Shown piece after piece: positions 29,421 to 41,576 of a stretch of 64,000 nucleotides of DNA (position 1 is the first letter of the stretch; each line of letters begins with the position of its first letter). Under the pieces are notes generated by a model. The model was not told the origin of the DNA, ran no database searches, and was given only the letters and a program-made list of their open reading frames with translations. A program made the position numbers and the translations under genes. Source of the stretch: Siderastrea radians (Eukaryota; Cnidaria; Anthozoa; Scleractinia; Rhizangiidae); NCBI GenBank assembly GCA_964017195.1, contig OZ024895.1, positions 30,654,875 through 30,718,874 on the forward strand. Direction: 5' to 3'.

Positions 29421-29640
29421 AATGATCTGGGGTGATTGAAATGTCGGGCGACTCGGTTTGGGTGCGTCCTTGTCATTTCTTTTGACGTCTCGTAGGGTTC
29501 GCAGAAAAGGTCGCCTAGTCTCCTCCCTGTTTCACCAATGTATATTTTTTTGCATAAAGTGCGTGTTATGCGATAGATAGCATTTGTTATCGATTGCGAA
29601 ATATATTGCGCAATGTTGCGTAATTTCCCCCTATTTCTCC
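29240..29640 (-). pseudogene. Penelope-like element GIY-YIG endonuclease remnant
   Basis: The minus-strand frame reads NAIYRITRTLCKKIYIGETGR and RRLGDLF, the core of the GIY-YIG nuclease of Penelope-like retroelements (GIY decayed to AIY, YIG kept). VARHFNHP and LKLPQIRKKSE lie downstream. The reverse transcriptase part is absent and sequence before the motif (29640-29734) is low-complexity, so this is a 5'-truncated remnant. Confidence 0.7.
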
Positions 29641-29759
29641 CGCTTCCCACCACCTTGGGAATTCGGCTTCCCTCCCCCTCAACCCCCACCTCCCGTACAC
29701 CTCCCCCCCCCCGTCCCACTCCACACCTTACCAACCCTATAAGAGACTTCTGTCCCTTT

Positions 29760-31680
29760 GAATTTAGCTAAACTCCGGGTGGTGGTTTATCGAGTCCTCG
29801 ATTTTGCACTTTCACTCTCGCACTTTGGTCGATGTTTTGTCGCAAGCAATAAAGAGTTGAGTTAAGAAAGAGAGAGATTCTCCGAAAACAAGGTGAATTT
29901 TGAACTCCTGGCGTTTGTTTTCTTTGTTTTTGTTTTTTGCTTTTTGTTTTGTTTCGTTTTTAATTAAAGGGCATTTTTCTAATTTTGAGTACATTTAGGT
30001 GTGTTTTTAAATCTCATCATGGAAACCCGATTGCACTAAACTATAGAATTAAGCTCGTCAGTTGAAATGGATTCAAAATGGCCGCTTTTGCGGTTGCTTT
30101 AAACTATCATTACTGATGTAGACTGTATAATTCTTTTCTTCTTTGCCCTCTGAAATCAATTGAGTGACTTCCAGGAGAGCAATTCTAAACAGGAAGTTAA
30201 GGCACAACAAAAAAGAGTGTTCCATTCAGCGCGAAAATTGTTATCGCTTGCGTTCACTGCGTTTTATGAATTGCATTTGCATGTAATAGGCTGCCATTAT
30301 TAATTTACAACGATGAATGCACACTATTGCCAGACAATATCTAGTTGTCGTCCTTCGAGAAAAATGAATCATTTTCTGAAGACCTTTCTTTTTACAGTAA
30401 AATCTTTCATTTTGACAGTGAAACCAAACATTCTGCAAAATGTTGTAGTATACTCCGAATCGGTTGTATGGCCATTTTAGATGATCAGGTTTCTTAAACA
30501 TGGGCATGATGTGATATAACGTCGGTTGTCCCGTATGTCGTAAAAGAATTAAAAAATAACCCCTTTGGGATTAAATAACCTGGTGTAAACATTCGAGAGA
30601 CTTTGGTAGAATTCCGGTCACATAAGCATTCCAAATTCTTCCAAACTCCCTCTCCTCTTCGCATCAGGTTATGAACGCATGCACCCATTTTGTAGTTCTT
30701 TCTTCTTTTTTTTTTCAATTCACTTTCTAATATTGTCAGCTACTTGGACAATTTGATGGTAAACATAATTCAGTTTATTAAGTTTTGGAAGTTATGGGAC
30801 ACTCTGGCCGTAAATAGGCCGGTCCAAGTCCGCTATTTTTTTTCCCTCAATGGGGTTTCCAATCATTTTGCCTCCTTTTTCGGTGTAGAGTTCGCAGAAC
30901 GAAGCGCTAATACGATCACTCAGATTCAGAAGAACTTCAAGGGAGACTAGTGTTTGTATCTTGAGCAAAATATAGTGTTAGTAGCTTTTAGGGGTGGCAG
31001 AGGCTGGTAGGACAGAATATGTTGGCGTATATGACAATCTGTTCATGTTAACACCAGAGTCACGTATTTGATACTAGTGACCGAAATGGATTCGACCATA
31101 CAGCGATACGTAAAAGACGTTTAGACTGTACTGATATTGTGTTTCATATTTTTTGTTGCATGCAAGTCCTGCAAAGTAATTCCCTTCACACGTCTAAGTT
31201 TAAAGTGGGTGTTTTGATCCCACTGGTAAGCAAACCAGATTCCGAAAATTTAGCAGAAGTCACGATGCATCAAAAGTGATATCTCTGTGACATTTGTGGC
31301 CTGTAAGTACATGACTTGATTTCGGCCGGATTATGCAAAATTTTAGAATCATTCAACTTGGTTTATCATCAACTTGAAATAACGTCTTTCACTCCTTTGT
31401 GTCCAGAGTCGTCACCAGACAACATTTGGAGAAGTGGACAAAGAACCACTGGTGACGTCATCAATTTCTACGACAGCAGATGGTTTCTATAACCAACTAA
31501 CACGGGAGGATCAGAGCTATCCACACGTGTGTCCATTTTGGATATCGACTAAATGCTGACAGATCTACTGGCAAAAAAAAAAACATGTGCAACTATTGGT
31601 GCCATATTTGTGGTAAAATAGGCCATTACCCCCATAACTGATCAATGTCTCATTTCCAGGTTTTTTGAACGGTTAATGCC
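29760..31680. other. Noncoding stretch
   Basis: AT-rich sequence with T-rich runs (29910-29965, 30695-30720). Short frames show no domain character and no inverted-repeat element was recognised. Confidence 0.4.
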
Positions 31681-31898
31681 CAGGCCTCAAAATTAATTTT
31701 TTTTTCCCAGGAGTAATTCTGCTCCTAGGTCCAAAATTTTAGGAGTAAATTTGGTCTAACAAGGAGCAGAAAATGTATTTATTATGAAAATGGGCCAAAA
31801 GTTGATCGAGCAAATTTGCTCCTAAGTTATTTTTTAGGAGCAAATGTTCTCGAACCAGTCGCACATTGCACATTTGCGACCGTAAATTTCGAGCCCTG
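31681..31898. mobile_element. hAT-like MITE
   Basis: CAGGCCTCAAAATTAA at the left and, read from the right, CAGGGCTCGAAATTTA. CAGG-starting ends fit hAT. Flanks TTAATGCC and TTAAACCT are a decayed 8-bp duplication candidate. The centre repeats AGGAGCAAAT/AGGAGTAAAT. Confidence 0.5.
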
Positions 31899-32333
31899 TT
31901 AAACCTTTTTCAGCTGATAGAAAGGGAATAGCAAGTAGAAGACAGCGAGAAGAGAAAGAGAGAAAAAAAAAGGAAAGGAAGAGAGCAAGGAAAAAATCGG
32001 AATGGATCAGCCAATAGTTGCGGGGTAGTTCCTGACAACCTTGTCTCCACGGTATTCTATTTATTCAAAATGCTGGGTAGACCAGATCGTGAAAATATTG
32101 GATCACGGGATTTCAAAAACAATAATCGATAGACAATAGCCTTCAGCCATGTTGCATTACTTAGGATTTCAAATATATCTACATACACCTGTACTTGTAT
32201 TTTAAAGAGTCCTCTCCTCCCGACATTTTTAATAGCCAGAACACAAGTGAGATGAGGTTGGATTCTGTAAATCTCAGGGCATTCACGTTTCTTAGCTTTG
32301 AACGTAAAAATCGATAATTGGCGCGACATCGCT

Positions 32334-32412
32334 TAGCCTGCGAGAGCAGACGCCTTTGTTATAAACGCGCAAAAAAACAAAGCCGGGAAAAGGCGTCTGG
32401 TCTCGCAGGCTA
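32334..32412. repeat. 79-bp foldback repeat
   Basis: TAGCCTGCGAG plus CAGACGCCTTT at the left is mirrored by AAAGGCGTCTG plus CTCGCAGGCTA at the right. Confidence 0.75.
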
Positions 32413-32995
32413 GATAACGCTGCAATCTCCAAGAAAAGTCGTAAGTTTAAGCACAGTTTTGCATCAAAGCGCACGTTCAAGCCTCGTAAACAAAGATCGA
32501 ATTTACTTTTTTCCTGAAAAATGGATAGTTATATATTGTAGTCTTTGTGGGAAACAAACGAAGAAGAAGCTCTTGATGTATGTAAAGTCCGGTGAGGATT
32601 GCCTTTTACAGGATCTCCTGCTTTGGACATTGCTCATTTTTAAAGGGCATTCTCCTCTTTGTATGTTTACCTTGGGGTTTAAGCGTTTGTACATTATCGT
32701 GAAACTGAACTCAACTGATATTCTAGTTTATTCACTCCACTTCGTGCTAATACGGCCTTTGAGAGAAAGAAATCTGTCCGTTATTTCAAAAGAAACTCCG
32801 GCAATCCAGGAGCTGGCAAACTTTCAAAAGCATCCTAAGAACAAAACTTCCCTATGGTCCCTTTTGATAACTAACTCTGGTACGTTTTGTGAAAAATGGC
32901 CGCAAATGTGCACCGAGTTTCAAAATATGTGCAAGACCTTTATACCAGTTTACACGCGCGATTTACAGATGCATTTACTAATTGGTAATTAGTAA

Positions 32996-33922
32996 ATGCG
33001 ATTTACTAATTGGATCATTGATTTCCTTTCGTGCCGCTCGCAGAGAATCAAACTCACCGAAGGCTGTGTGTCAGAGTGGAGCACAGTTCCTTCCGGCGTG
33101 CCTCAAGGGACCAAACTAGGTCCATGGTTGTTTTTAATCATGATTAACGATCTAGCAATCAGTAACGCTTCACTTTGGAAATACGTAGACGACACAACGG
33201 CATCTGAGGTAGTTAGGAAAGGACAAGTGAGTAATGCGCAAATTATAGCTGACGAGGTAGCTGAATGGTCCAACCGGAATAGAGTCAAGTTAAATATTGA
33301 CAAATGTAAAGAGCTACGTATTTCGTTTGCCTCAGTCAGTCGCGAGTTCCCTCCTGTAGTTATCGCAGGAGAGTGTATAAAGGCTGTTAGCGACGCTTAA
33401 CTCTTAGGGATAACCATTTCAAGTGACCTATCTTGGAACGCGCATATCACAGAAGTGATATAGAAGGCAGCCAAAAGGCTCTATTTTCTTATCCAGATCA
33501 AAAGAGCCCGAGTTTCTCAGAAAGATCTCTGTCTTTTCTACGTCACATCTGTGCGTTCCGTTATTGATTATGCCGCACCTGTCTTCCATTATTCTCTGCC
33601 GGCTTACTTAACGCACGAATTAGAGCGCGTTCAGAGGAGGGCGATGCAAATCATCTGCCCCGGCATTGAGTATCAGCATGCTCTAGCGCTAGTGAACCTT
33701 CCAACTGTAGCGAAGCATCACAATGATATTTGCAAGCACGCCTTTGAGAATATCTGTAATGACAGCGGCCACAACCTTAAGAAACTTCTGCCACCCTTAT
33801 ATGATTGTAAGTACAATTTAAGGCACGCGCGCACCTTTAACTTGCCGCGGTGTAAGACAAACAGATTTAGAAACAGTTTTATTATGGCGTCATGCTCTCT
33901 GGTGAATGCAAAAAGTGAATAA
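32996..33922 (+). pseudogene. Truncated non-LTR (LINE) reverse transcriptase
   Basis: One frame, interrupted by in-frame TAA (33398-33400) and TAG (about 33461), covers the C-terminal half of a CR1/L2/jockey-type reverse transcriptase. It shows VPSGVPQGTKLGPWLF, the catalytic KYVDDTT box, and NIDKCKEL. After the stops it has VIDYAAPVFHYS and LERVQRRAM, the usual C-terminal region of such elements. The N-terminal RT, endonuclease and ORF1 are missing. A GATTTACTAATTGG duplication lies at the truncated 5' edge. Confidence 0.82.
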
Positions 33923-34264
33923 CTAGGTTTTTAATGCTATCATTATTAGCGATATAGTTTTTAGATATTATAATTATAATTATTAGTATTATTATTATAA
34001 ATTTTAAATTTTAAATTTTGTAAATTTGTATCATAGAATGTAGCATACGCAATTCAGCTTTATGAGCTACAAAGTATTTTAATAAAGTACCTATCCATCA
34101 ACTTGAACCTGACAAACGATTCACAAGAATTGCCTACGTAAACGGGCCGTAACGGTGGCCAACTGAATTTACCGGCCTTATATGTGTTCTTGCGGGAAAT
34201 TCTGCCATGTAGGTTTTTCCTCATATGATCAGCCACTAGAAAAATTGTTCTTCATCACGAACTC

Positions 34265-34925
34265 GTCTATAAAAACAGGGAGGAAGGTTAGCCTGCCAAA
34301 ATTAACTCGAGTGAAAGGTAAGGTGCGCCTGGGGCCAAGAATTCAAATTAAAAAAAAGTTACGCAAAGTTGGCCGATTGAATCTGGAGCGACGTCATTTA
34401 CGCGGCGCACTAAGCGTACTGGAAAAAGACGAGCTCAAAATTTGTACCTGCCCCTAAGGTGTGGATAGGCCGAAAAATCAATTTCCCTCTAACGGATCCC
34501 CCCTGCCGTGAAATCTCCTGCGAGTGAGAAAAAGAAAGGTGGATTCTGGGTCTTTGAAGGTAGCTATAGTTGGGTCGAATCGAACAAAATCACTGGGAGC
34601 AAAATTAGAAAATTACATTCGAGAATTGAATAGGGCATGATCATTAAAAGTGGGTATAACTTAAAACGTTTCAGAGGAGCTAGTTCCGAAAAACGCACAA
34701 TTTTTTGCGTTCCGTGCGCTGTGCGTTCCGAAAAACGCACAAGAACTGGTCATCATCCACTTAGTACGTTTCTCCCATCCCCAGCGAAGTTTTCCTCAAG
34801 CATGCAGATTTCCGTACCCATGGTGCTTCGCTGGCGCGCTCGAGCTCCGCTAGTAGTTTGATACGTGATACTCATATAAATTTGAATTTTTATAAACACA
34901 TACCTAGTTAATTTTTTTCCCTTTA
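34265..34925. repeat. Segmental duplicate of the pentraxin 3' flank
   Basis: Diverged blocks are shared with 43900-44680: TCGAATCGAACAAAATCACT, CATTCGAGAATTGAA, AGGGYATGATCA and TTTGTACCTGCCC-type sequence, all in the same order. Together with 34970-35185 this shows that a pentraxin locus was copied. Confidence 0.65.
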
Positions 34926-34969
34926 TACTTCAAGTTGTGGCTCTTTTATCAATCTAAGGAATACTGTAC

Positions 34970-35185
34970 CTCCCATCGTGGGCAGTTTACAGCTCAAAGG
35001 ATGTACAGGCGTAAAGAAGCAGTTCGTTGGCCTAGGTTGCCTTCTGTGCGCATGGCTGAACGGCGTTCCCGCTTGTGCATCGTTTGGTTTCATCCACAAA
35101 CACATAGTGAACTGAGTCAAACTGAGCATGCCCGTGATCATAGCGTAATCGGTCGTACTTTTGTTCGGGAAATGAAGAGCATAGT
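34970..35185 (-). pseudogene. Pentraxin exon 2 pseudogene
   Basis: Minus-strand match to exon 2 of the gene at 44757-45938. It starts after a CTGCAG acceptor with DYALHFPNK, TTDYAMI and TQFTMCLWMK, then GTPFS. After that the similarity moves to another frame (NELLLYA) and meets in-frame stops. A GTACAG donor is kept at the end. No copy of exon 3 follows where expected and no exon 1 is seen, so this is a decayed partial duplicate about 10 kb from the parent. Confidence 0.75.
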
Positions 35186-35416
35186 CTGCAGAAAACGACA
35201 AATACAAAGTATAACGATATTTCTTGGTATGTGGCTTTGCAGAATATTCATGACTAGGATTGTTTTGTTCCACTTAACAGTAGCTCTAAGCAGTCGGGGG
35301 AACAAGTACTTCTTTTGATCAATTTTCGTATCTATGCCCGAAGAAGCCCGAAGGGGCCCGAAGAAGCTCCGATTGATATTGTCCAATCAGAAAGAACTAC
35401 GAACACGCGCAGAAAA

Positions 35417-35716
35417 ATGAAAGGGAATGTTTCCAAGTTTAAAAATGGCGTTCCTAGCACGGAGAAATCTGCAGGTGATAAGCTTACTTCCAGTCATGCT
35501 TTGGCAGTATCAGCGAGAAGTTTGGCTGTTGGAGATTCTGAAATTTATGCGTTACTGTTGAAGCTTTATTGGTTTACACATTCAGATTGTTCTTCATTTA
35601 TCTCGCCGTGGCGCAACACTAAATTGCAAAATCATTTTTTTTACGGCTTTCCAAGGCTGAAATATAGCGTTGTTCAAGGCACGTTAAGAGATCCGATGGA
35701 AAAGACGGTTACCTGA
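35417..35716 (+). CDS. Unrecognised ORF, possible gene start
   Basis: From ATG 35417 (MKGNVSKFKNGVPSTEK) the frame runs 99 codons to a stop, with a mixed composition including YALLLKLYWFTHSD. A second weak frame lies at 36166-36381 behind a TTTCCTCAG acceptor-like site. I recognise no family and cannot join them convincingly, so this may be noncoding. Confidence 0.22.
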   Translation: MKGNVSKFKNGVPSTEKSAGDKLTSSHALAVSARSLAVGDSEIYALLLKLYWFTHSDCSSFISPWRNTKLQNHFFYGFPRLKYSVVQGTLRDPMEKTVT

Positions 35717-36539
35717 TCTTAAGTAAGGCAGTTAAACTCGGATTAAACTCGGTCCACTCGTGGTTTTGACAGGATTCAAGACAGCTTTCTACGAAGGCGC
35801 GAGAAAAGAAATAATTACGCTTATGTTAAAAGTGCTTCGAACTGTATTTACACCTCGTTGCATTACTGCGGAAGCGAGTATTCTTCACGAAAGAGAGCGA
35901 GTATCCTGCACATGTTAAATATTTTCCCCATCCTTGTTGACATTATATTCATGCATAAACTGAAGAAAAAGTTGACTTGCAGAGCGGAAAACAGCTGATT
36001 GCATGGAATTCTTCTTGCACTTGACGGCTAGAGAACAAAGCAATTCTCCATTTTCCGAAAGCTTTAAAAGCCTTATTTAGATTCTGCGTTATTCCCAATG
36101 ACCACTATTCTGATCCAGGTTAATTTTACACCAGAAAAGACTGATGAAATAACGGGCTTTTTTACTTGAACAAAAAACAAGAGCTAAACTTTTGTTTCCT
36201 CAGCGGTTCGCATGTTGTGTTGATTCTTCTCGTCAATAATTCTCAAGTGTTTGTTAGTATTGCTGACTTCGTTTATGACCACAGAGAAACGCCTTCCAAG
36301 ACAAACACATCTGTAATTCTTTATTATTCAAGCTCAGAAGAAATTCATATTGAACAGCAACAAGAAATCCACAAATTCTGACCTGAACCCGAAGTATTAT
36401 AATACGGTTCCAGCTCATAATTCTTCAGTTTTAAGACAAACTACTGCTCATTTGCTCAAGCATTTTGCTATGCAAAAATTAAAGCAAGACAATGTTTCGA
36501 TATCGCTGACATCATTATCAAGACTGAAATAGTGATGAA

Positions 36540-38139
36540 GTGAAAAATTGTCAAGAATAAGGACACCGCGAGTCTGAATCCGTAAGTCTGCGTAAGCTTA
36601 TGAATCAGTTCGGTCCTTACAATGGATTACGCACGGATCTGGTGATAGCTCGTCGGCAAAATCGTTGTTGTTGGTAGCAATGAGTGTTCGTTGGGTGGTA
36701 GTTTTGTTTCCCCATCCATTCCATGCTCAAGATACTTCAGAGACCACTCGTCCAGCCGACTTGTGGACTTCATTTTAATACTGGCTCTTACCTGTGCGGC
36801 TCGTCACAAACAAAATAGATGTCACCCAACTCTAATAGCGAGCACGTAGTTTGTCCTGATAAATATTTTCAAACAGTGCGGTTTTTTCCAAGTTGAGAGT
36901 TATCCGTTATTCGAAGTAACAATAAACTGGCCTTGAAGTTAAATAGTTAATTAACAGAGTTCTTTAAGTATTTCACTCGAGCTGATCGATGCCTCGAGGA
37001 TTCATATCTGAGTAGCCCACTGGCCAAATGCCGAAAATCGTGGGCTCAGTCTTTTCTCGGAGAAAAGATTTCGCCATCAAATGGCACTTGTTCCCTCGAC
37101 TGTAAGTTCGATTGATTCTATTAGTCTACCACAGAATTATTTTTTTATTTTTTTCATTGTTTGTTGTTTGTTTTTGTTTTGTTATAATAATAATATTTCT
37201 GCTTTTTTGGCAATCTGGAATCATGGTGACTAAGAAATGTCAGAAAATAAAATGAAGTGAAATAAATTACGATGATTCCATTCAATTGCATTGCGCATCC
37301 TTTATGCGCATCACTTTTTCCGTGATTAGCACGAGCACGAGCGCGCGCCTGTTCGGAACTTGATAGGTTTTCAGTGAAAGCTGAGCTGTTCAGAGAAATA
37401 CATGGCCATTTTCTCCTAAACAAGCGCAGTAACCCCCATTTTTCATTGAATAATTTCAAACAGGACAGTGTTACCAAGGGAAAAGTTGGCAAAAAATCTA
37501 TGATCAGATTTTGAAAAGTTAAAAAAAAATCACACGAAAAAAGTCATTTAGTGTAGCCGGGACCGCATAACAAGCTACCGTCGTCACCGTCTACTTTTCG
37601 AGTGTCCAGTAAATTTGAAGCTTTTCGCACATGTTTTGCAAAACACAGACGACTACAGTGGAAATATTGAGCACATTGGCTTCGCGTGGTTATTACCTGT
37701 TTTTATTACCAATAAAACGAACACGGTGACCCCCTTCCCCCCCCCTCCATTTTTATTGCAACTTTAGGACCTACATGACTTGTTGAATATTTGTGCCACA
37801 TTTCATTACAAATATATCGCAATTTTTTTCCATGGAATCACCTCAACCATCCCCTCGGGCGTGCAAGGGGGGGTGGATGCCACCCCCTCTAATAAGTTTT
37901 TTTTAATTTTCCCAAGACGAATTATTATCTACACCTGCCGTTTTCAGTAGCTGTGTGCATATCCCTTAGACACATTTTTTTCACAAGTTTGGTGAGAATC
38001 GGTTGCTATAGTTACAAGATGTGACGTCATAAGTAGCAAGTCGTCAAGAACAAAATGTAAACAAAAAGCAGCAAAATGTTTAATTATGTCATATTCCACA
38101 TGTTCAGCATCAAAATTTTCCAATTTTCCACGTTTTTGA
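36540..38139. other. Noncoding stretch
   Basis: No gene recognised. Contains a G/T-rich run near 37140-37190 and C-rich runs near 37735 and 37870. The right part (from about 37720) belongs to the dispersed repeat that continues into 38140-38373. Confidence 0.35.
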
Positions 38140-38373
38140 CAACTTCTAATTTTTGTTAAAATCCTGGAGGACGCCCAAATGGCGGCCTTCTTGGATGACG
38201 TCAAAGACCCCCAGGAGCATGGCAACCTTTAATATGTACCTCATTTTGTACAGCACATCACAGGCTTTCTACTAAAGGTTAAATCTTTTCGAAATATTGT
38301 AACGTAACGAAAACCAAGGGGTCCATCTACACCCCCCGCGGAAAGGTGACTTTGCTTATACGTCCGAGGGTTA
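38140..38373 (+). repeat. Dispersed repeat, copy B
   Basis: Diverged match to 16440-16735 in the same orientation. Confidence 0.7.
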
Positions 38374-39639
38374 AAAAGCACGAAAAAAAAATATTTGAAA
38401 AAATGGAACGTAATGACACGAAAGTCTCCATCACCTCTGGCTGAGTTACTGCTTTCGTTTTATTATGTGAGTTGCAAAACTTAAGCTAACTAATGACTAA
38501 CTTGCCAGGTACTCTGGTATTCAACGCAACATCGAAAAACTTAATATCAGATAAATATCTTTTGACAGTTGAGTCAGCTTTGGAAAAAGAGCTGTTTAAC
38601 TAAACTACTTTTAAAGTAAATTAAGTTCTCCGGTAATAGTCGCCAGGAAAAACATCTAAATATGATCTGTAACCGCAGAGAAGATATAATATAACAGTTA
38701 CTGTGTGGCGATAAAAAAGTACAAGTCGCATACAGATGGTAGGCCCACATTCACGTATGAACATAAGTGCCTCTGGTAAACATAACACTCGGTGCTCTGC
38801 ATATACCTAATGGCCAGTGCCGTTGGAATACATAACGAGCCGTGGCATTCATAGAAGCATAGGCCATTACCATTCATCTGCAAATGGACTAGTGTCATTC
38901 ATATATAAATACAAATATATCGGCTAGTGCCCACGGAAAATATATACAAGGCTAGTGTCACTCGTATACATCTGGACCGTATGTGATCGCAGAAAACACA
39001 CTAATTTATCCAAAAAGTTGATTTGTCTCTTATTACACAATTATAAGCCATTTTGTCTTGAATAGCAACGCTTCTACAAAAAGTTCGAAAAAAGGTGATA
39101 TTTCTTGAGGAGCCATTCCTTAATCCACCTGAGTAGGGGCATTGCGTATAGGCGAAACTTTGTTTACAGATTTTTCCTCATTAGCATACGCTTCTCGGTT
39201 TCTAAACAAGCTACAAAGACGTTATTTCTGAATATTGAAAGGACATACCACAATGACCTTTTTCGGAAAATTTCAGTCCGAAATACTATATGTTCTTTGA
39301 AATATGCGGTGTTAATACGTTAATACGTTAATTTGTAATTTTACAAGGAATGTTCATTAACCTTAGATAACTTTTATAACTTTTGTCATAAGCAAGCTAA
39401 ACCAACCAAACTTGGTGACTTTTCCTAACATTTATCTGGCAACAATTTGGCATAACAAGTGGTTGTCCATCTATTTTGATGTTACCATGGCAACCACTAT
39501 TTAACAGGCTGTGTTTTCAGAATTTTAAATTTTCACCTTTTCACTGAAAAATTATAACTTTTCTGAAGTAAGTTTTACATTTTAATATCATTTTCGTGTT
39601 CTTTTAATGATTCCGGTTACTTTTTGGTCAATTTTGGCA

Positions 39640-40495
39640 ATTTTCAAAGATTCTCCAAAAATCAATAAATCCAAGATGGCCGCCGACTTAGAACCTGACG
39701 TAATTGTTACGGCATATGACGTCATGAGATAATGTTACGGACCTCAAAGGAAACATTTTTGGGTGTACTATCTGCCCTCCAAGTTTCGTTTTCATGGCTT
39801 CAATATTCTCGGAGTTAAGAGGTGGGGGCCGAATCAGCCCCCCGGTCCCAGAGGACCAAAAAAAGCCCGGTCTGAATAGGGTTAACCCTATTTAGCCTGG
39901 GGGGGGGAACATTGTGCCCGCGCTGACTTTAACGAACTATAACTTTTAAACGGCTGGCCGAATAATCACCAAATCTCGTGTCTTTTCCCAAAATGTATCA
40001 GAGAATATTTCCTGTGTCAATGGCATGTCTATGATGATTGACGTTTCCATAGCAACCGTCTTCTCAGGAGTGTACTTTGACTATTTTCTGTCTTTTTTCA
40101 GTCGTTTTTTTCAGTTTTTTACCCTTAGTTTGTAAGAAAAAGATAATCCTTTGCTTTTTTGTGCTCATTTTGATTAAGTATGTTTCCTAGAACAAATTCA
40201 TATATTTTTCGATGTCGTCATTGTCAACTGTAGGACTGCAGGTTTGGGATCCAAGATGGCGGCCTCAAATTCAAACTGGCGCGTTTGTGACGACATTATG
40301 ACGTCATGACACGTCATAATTGACACGTCATAATTGACACGTCATAATACCAATCTGTTAAGCTAATGACGTACTAAATACATGCCACGTTTCATCACAA
40401 GAGCGTTAATACTTTTCGAGATCTGTAGGGGGGGTACTTTGTGCCCCCCCCAGGCTCAGAAACTCAGAAAAAGCCCAGTCGAAATAGGGTTAAGT
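39640..40495. repeat. Two related repeat blocks with AGGGTTAAC ends
   Basis: Two blocks (39640-39905 and 40235-40495) both contain TCCAAGATGG, GACGTCATGA, a G- or C-rich run and AATAGGGTTAA. They share vocabulary with the 16440 and 38140 copies, suggesting one old family. Confidence 0.4.
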
Positions 40496-40692
40496 TTACA
40501 TCCCAAGAACGATTACGGCATTTTTTCCTATGATTTATGCATGTATAAGTCCCCACACAAACTGCTCCCCACACAAACTGATTATTCCACTGACGTAAAT
40601 AGCAAACTGAATGCTGTACGTATAAGAAAAAGTCCAATTCCTCCACTTTGTACCCACATTCCTTCTGGTGCAGCATTTTGAGATCCGAAATC

Positions 40693-41160
40693 CCGCATTC
40701 TCAGTAGACTGAGAAAACAGCCGACGTCTCGCGAGGTCGCCACTTGAGCCCTCGCAAAACGACGTCTGAGTAACGAGCACAGAAATCTCATATTGATGAC
40801 GCGTCACTCAATTCAATTCAATTCAACTTTATTTCACACAGTGTTTACAGCATTGTCATTAACAATTATTTTTTATAACACATTTAAGACCCTTTACTAT
40901 AAGGAAGCGTAAAAGAAAATCACAATCTGAGGAGGTATGTGCACAGAGGCCAAAGGAGCGACAGATCTAGGTGTTGCTTCGGATTAGATGAAACGAAATT
41001 CCCTCGCGTTTCAACCGATCAGAAGCACTGTCTAGATCTGGGTAGTGCACGTCATCAGTATGGAACATGTTGCTGCGCTCATTACTCAGACGTTGTTTTG
41101 CGAGGGATCAAGTGGCGACCTCGCGAAACGACGGCTGTTTTCTCAGGCTACATTCTCAGA
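40693..41160. mobile_element. Foldback MITE
   Basis: TGAGAAAACAGCCG with CGCGAGGTCGCCACTTGA and GACGTCTGAGTAA at the left is mirrored by the sequence at about 41080-41152. AATTCAATTCAATTC plus ACTTTATTTCACAC (40807-40840) inside looks like a retroelement tail. Confidence 0.65.
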
Positions 41161-41576
41161 CGCAAAATCCCTTTGAAATATAAGCCTAACCAACCTTGAA
41201 GAGCAAAACTCCCTCCAGTAATAATCCCCCCCCTCCCCCCCTCACCGAAAACAAGCCCACCGAAAAGGCCTTGGGACAAATATAAGCGCATTGCTTATTA
41301 TCAGAATTTTAGTGGGTACGATCTTGCTCGCTGCGTGGAGAAAAATGGAAATCGAGACAAACATTCCACAAACGAACCTCCTAAATAAGGTGTCCTAATG
41401 ACTCTTCATTGCTCGTGCAAGTGTGCAATGGGATAAGGGCAATAGATACTTTAGTCCTGATTTCCATCGTCCTTGGATGGGTTGACAAAAACGAAAAGAG
41501 GCAGCTGAGAGGATAAGTTTTCTTGCCCCCCGAACGACGTTGGTTCTCTCATCTTAATTCCAGCTTTAATATTATA

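Noticed and set aside
32459..32992. 177-aa plus-strand frame before the LINE remnant
   Set aside because: No reverse transcriptase or endonuclease motifs and no link to the RT frame that follows. Treated as chance.
41020..41060. CTGATGA string on the minus strand followed at distance by GAAAC
   Set aside because: The presumed stem II closes with a mismatch and stem I does not pair. It lies in a foldback MITE.
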